Shown: positions 62,028-64,000 of the stretch, one piece after another
How the letters are laid out: each line of letters begins with the position of its first letter
How positions within the stretch are numbered: position 1 is the stretch's first letter
Made by a program: the position numbers and the translations under genes
Notes under the pieces: generated by a model
Databases searched by the model: none
Told to the model about the DNA's origin: nothing
Seen by the model: the letters and a program-made list of their open reading frames with translations, nothing else
Source of the DNA: an uncultured Alteromonadaceae bacterium
GTDB taxonomy: Bacteria; Pseudomonadota; Gammaproteobacteria; Enterobacterales; Alteromonadaceae
Length of the DNA stretch: 64,000 nt
Assembly: GCA_947501935.1 (NCBI GenBank)
Contig: CANMXU010000004.1
Span: 209,500-273,499, forward strand
Reading direction: 5' to 3'

Positions 62028-63734
62028 ATGACAAATCATTCCAACAAAACACTGGCCAAACGACCACTTTACATTCCGTATGCTGGCCCAGCACTTTTAG
62101 AAACGCCGCTATTAAACAAAGGCAGCGCTTTTACCGCCAAAGAACGTGAAAGCTTTAACCTAAATGGTTTATTACCACCGCGCTACGAAACCATTGACGA
62201 GCAAGTCGACCGCGCCTATATGCAATATACCAGCTTTAAAACCAGCTTAAACAAACACATATATTTACGTGCAATTCACGATAATAACGAAACCTTATTT
62301 TTTAAACTGGTACAGGCGCACTTGGCCGAAATGATGCCAATTATTTACACGCCAACCGTGGGCGACGCCTGTGAAAAATTCTCTGACATTTATCGCAGCT
62401 CGCGTGGTTTATTTATTTCACATACTGAAAAAGACAACCTTGACGACATTTTACGTAACGCTACCAAAGGCAAAGTAAAAGTTATCGTGGTTACCGACGG
62501 CGAACGCATTCTTGGTTTAGGCGACCAAGGCATTGGCGGCATGGGCATTCCTATTGGTAAGCTTTCTTTATATACCGCCTGTGGTGGTATTAGCCCTGCC
62601 TATACCTTGCCAGTAATGTTAGACGTAGGCACCAATAATGAAAAATTGCTGGCTGATCCTATGTATATGGGTAATCGCCACAAACGCATTCCACAAGATG
62701 AATACGACGACTTTCTTGATTGTTTCATAAAAGCGGTAAAACGCCGTTGGCCCCATGTAATGTTGCAATTTGAAGACTTTGCTCAACCAAATGCCATGCC
62801 GTTATTACACCGTTATAAAGAAGAAATTTGCTGTTTTAATGACGATATTCAAGGTACCGCTTCAGTTACCGTGGGTACTTTATTAGCGGCGTGTCGTAGT
62901 AAAAACGTGAAACTGTCAGCGCAAAAAGTTGCTTTTGTTGGCGCTGGCTCTGCTGGTTGTGGTATTGCAGAGCAAATAATTACCCAGATGATCAGCGAAG
63001 GCATTTCACCAGAGCAAGCGCGTAGCCAAGTTTATATGGTTGACCGTTTTGGCTTATTAACCCAAGGCATGTCAGGTTTACGAGACTTTCAAGAAAAATT
63101 AGTACAACAGCCAACTAACTTGAATGACTGGCAAATAGCAGGTGATTTCGCCTCGTTACTTGAAGTAATGCATGGTGCCAAGCCGGATATTCTAATTGGT
63201 GTTTCAGGGCAAGCAGGATTATTTAGTGAAGCAGTGATCAAAGCGATGAAGTCGTATTGTGCTGTGCCAATTATTTTCCCGCTAAGTAATCCGTCAAAAC
63301 AAGTAGAAGCCACACCAACACAAGTGATTGAGTGGACTCAAGGCGAAGTAATTATTGCTACAGGTAGCCCGTTTGAACCGGTAGAATATCAAGGGAAAAT
63401 TTATCCAGTAGCACAATGTAACAACAGCTATATATTCCCGGGTATTGGCCTTGGCGTAGTATCTGCCAATATAAACTTTATCACCGACGAAATGTTGATG
63501 GTTGCCAGTGAAACCTTAGCCAAAGCTTCACCGCTTGCCAATACCGGTAAAGGCGAGCTACTACCGCCATTAACTGAAATTGCCAACTTAAGTAAAAACA
63601 TTGCCTTCGCCGTAGCTAAAGTTGCTTACCAACAAGGTTTAGCATTAGAAATTTCAGATGAAATGCTGATGGCTAAAATTGAACGCAACTTCTGGCTGCC
63701 ACAATACCGTGAATATAAGCGGGTTAGTACTTAA
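62028..63734 (+). CDS. maeA: NAD-dependent malic enzyme
   Basis: 568 residues (E. coli MaeA/SfcA 565). Oxidative decarboxylation of malate to pyruvate with NAD. Seen: [21 protein letters not shown] near residue 165, Asp-Asp-Ile-Gln-Gly-Thr-Ala and the NAD loop [10 protein letters not shown], and the Phe-Pro-Gly-Ile-Gly-Leu-Gly block. The ribosome site is weak; no better start is seen. Confidence 0.95.
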   Translation: MTNHSNKTLAKRPLYIPYAGPALLETPLLNKGSAFTAKERESFNLNGLLPPRYETIDEQVDRAYMQYTSFKTSLNKHIYLRAIHDNNETLFFKLVQAHLAEMMPIIYTPTVGDACEKFSDIYRSSRGLFISHTEKDNLDDILRNATKGKVKVIVVTDGERILGLGDQGIGGMGIPIGKLSLYTACGGISPAYTLPVMLDVGTNNEKLLADPMYMGNRHKRIPQDEYDDFLDCFIKAVKRRWPHVMLQFEDFAQPNAMPLLHRYKEEICCFNDDIQGTASVTVGTLLAACRSKNVKLSAQKVAFVGAGSAGCGIAEQIITQMISEGISPEQARSQVYMVDRFGLLTQGMSGLRDFQEKLVQQPTNLNDWQIAGDFASLLEVMHGAKPDILIGVSGQAGLFSEAVIKAMKSYCAVPIIFPLSNPSKQVEATPTQVIEWTQGEVIIATGSPFEPVEYQGKIYPVAQCNNSYIFPGIGLGVVSANINFITDEMLMVASETLAKASPLANTGKGELLPPLTEIANLSKNIAFAVAKVAYQQGLALEISDEMLMAKIERNFWLPQYREYKRVST

Positions 63735-63761
63735 CTATAAACACATGCTTTTTGTACTAGT

Positions 63762-64000
63762 TGTCTCGTCCTGATATACGTTGACAGTTTTTAATGAAAG
63801 GCCAGTAGCTTTTGCTCCTGGTCTTTTTTGTGCACTTGCTCTGGTGTTTTCATTCCTAAACTTAAGTGCGGCCTCATTTGATTGTATATCAATATTGATT
63901 CCTCAACGAGTTGTTTTAATTCTTCAATATCTCGGCATTTATATAAAAGAAATTCTTGTTTGAGTATACCGTTAATACGCTCTGCTAGTGCGTTTTGATA
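63762..64000 (-). mobile_element. IS3-family insertion sequence, 3' part (cut by window edge)
   Basis: Contains the end of an IS3-type transposase and then ~29 bases to a likely terminal inverted repeat that starts TGTCTCGTCCTGATATACG at 63762. The other end lies outside the window, so the second repeat and target duplication cannot be checked. The left boundary is inferred. It lies 28 bases after maeA and does not break a visible gene. Confidence 0.72.
63791..64000 (-). CDS. IS3-family transposase OrfB, C-terminal part
   Basis: Minus strand, reading into the window from the right edge; 69 codons and a TAA at 63793. Seen: Asn-Ala-Leu-Ala-Glu-Arg-Ile-Asn-Gly-Ile-Leu-Lys-Gln-Glu-Phe, the block with the third acidic residue of the DDE site, then Tyr-Asn-Gln-Met-Arg-Pro-His-Leu-Ser-Leu-Gly and Thr-Pro-Glu-Gln-Val-His. 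Both are the standard end of IS3 OrfB integrase domains. Intact as far as visible. Confidence 0.93.
   Translation of the reverse strand, partial: YQNALAERINGILKQEFLLYKCRDIEELKQLVEESILIYNQMRPHLSLGMKTPEQVHKKDQEQKLLAFH

Noticed and set aside
61868..62149. 93-codon frame overlapping the start of maeA
   Set aside because: Overlaps maeA by 120 bases in another frame, low-complexity and without a ribosome site.
1..64000. CRISPR arrays, prophage genes, integrase/att sites, toxin-antitoxin pairs or restriction systems
   Set aside because: No regular direct repeats with spacers, no phage structural or integrase genes and no known defence families were seen on either strand.

Overview
The window reads as chromosomal DNA of an AT-rich marine gammaproteobacterium, most likely in the Colwelliaceae (Colwellia/Thalassotalea type). 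The grounds are gene content and order (rpsU-yqeY-dnaG-rpoD next to tsaD, thrABC with a leader peptide, RMF, YebG, DUF3718 and DUF3820 proteins), several TonB-dependent receptors, and Gammaproteobacteria-type Fur, LexA and FNR sites. The genus is an inference from protein style; no database search was possible. There is no prophage, CRISPR array or plasmid function. The only transposon material is the end of an IS3-family element at the right edge.

Layout. 1-7.5 kb is accessory: the tail of a secreted glycosidase-like protein with two discoidin domains, then (after pgi) three lipoproteins: a CotH-kinase-like protein, a PHP-type metallohydrolase and a PNGase F-like N-glycanase. 8-18.8 kb is core: tRNA-Ile(CAU), an outer-membrane barrel, the macromolecular synthesis operon rpsU-yqeY-dnaG-rpoD, tsaD, plsY, folB-folK, uppP and cnoX. 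19-27 kb holds a sulfatase, a Fur-box siderophore receptor, msrA, a RegB/RegA-like redox two-component pair, a DUF3820 protein, rmf and a DUF4124 protein. 27.2-35.9 kb is an almost complete molybdenum cofactor and molybdate uptake island: moaA-mobA-moaB-moaC-moaD-moaE-modA-modB-modC-moeB on the minus strand, divergent from moeA. A Moco riboswitch lies before moaA and a perfect FNR box lies in the divergent region. 36-43.4 kb has dbpA and then a TonB receptor / amidohydrolase / TPR-sulfotransferase module. 44-46 kb has DUF3718, SOS-type yebG, a YgjP-like metalloprotease and a very short membrane-peptide gene. 46.5-51.5 kb is the threonine operon with leader peptide and attenuator. 51.6-64 kb has ung, two GNATs, an FAD amine-oxidase-like protein, a 2-hydroxyacid dehydrogenase, nnrS with an FNR-like site, an M3 peptidase lipoprotein, a TfoX C-domain protein, iscX and an NAD-malic enzyme, ending in the IS3 fragment.

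How it fits together. Several parts point to switching between oxygen and anaerobic N-oxide respiration: Moco synthesis with FNR and riboswitch control, NnrS with an FNR-like site, and RegBA. No molybdoenzyme is in the window, so the clients lie elsewhere. Two accessory clusters are the best candidates for new biology: the glycoprotein-directed lipoprotein set at 0-7.5 kb, in which two unrelated lipoproteins share almost the same leader DNA, and the TonB receptor/amidohydrolase/TPR-sulfotransferase set at 37.9-43.4 kb. Several short genes too small for usual gene callers are also described.
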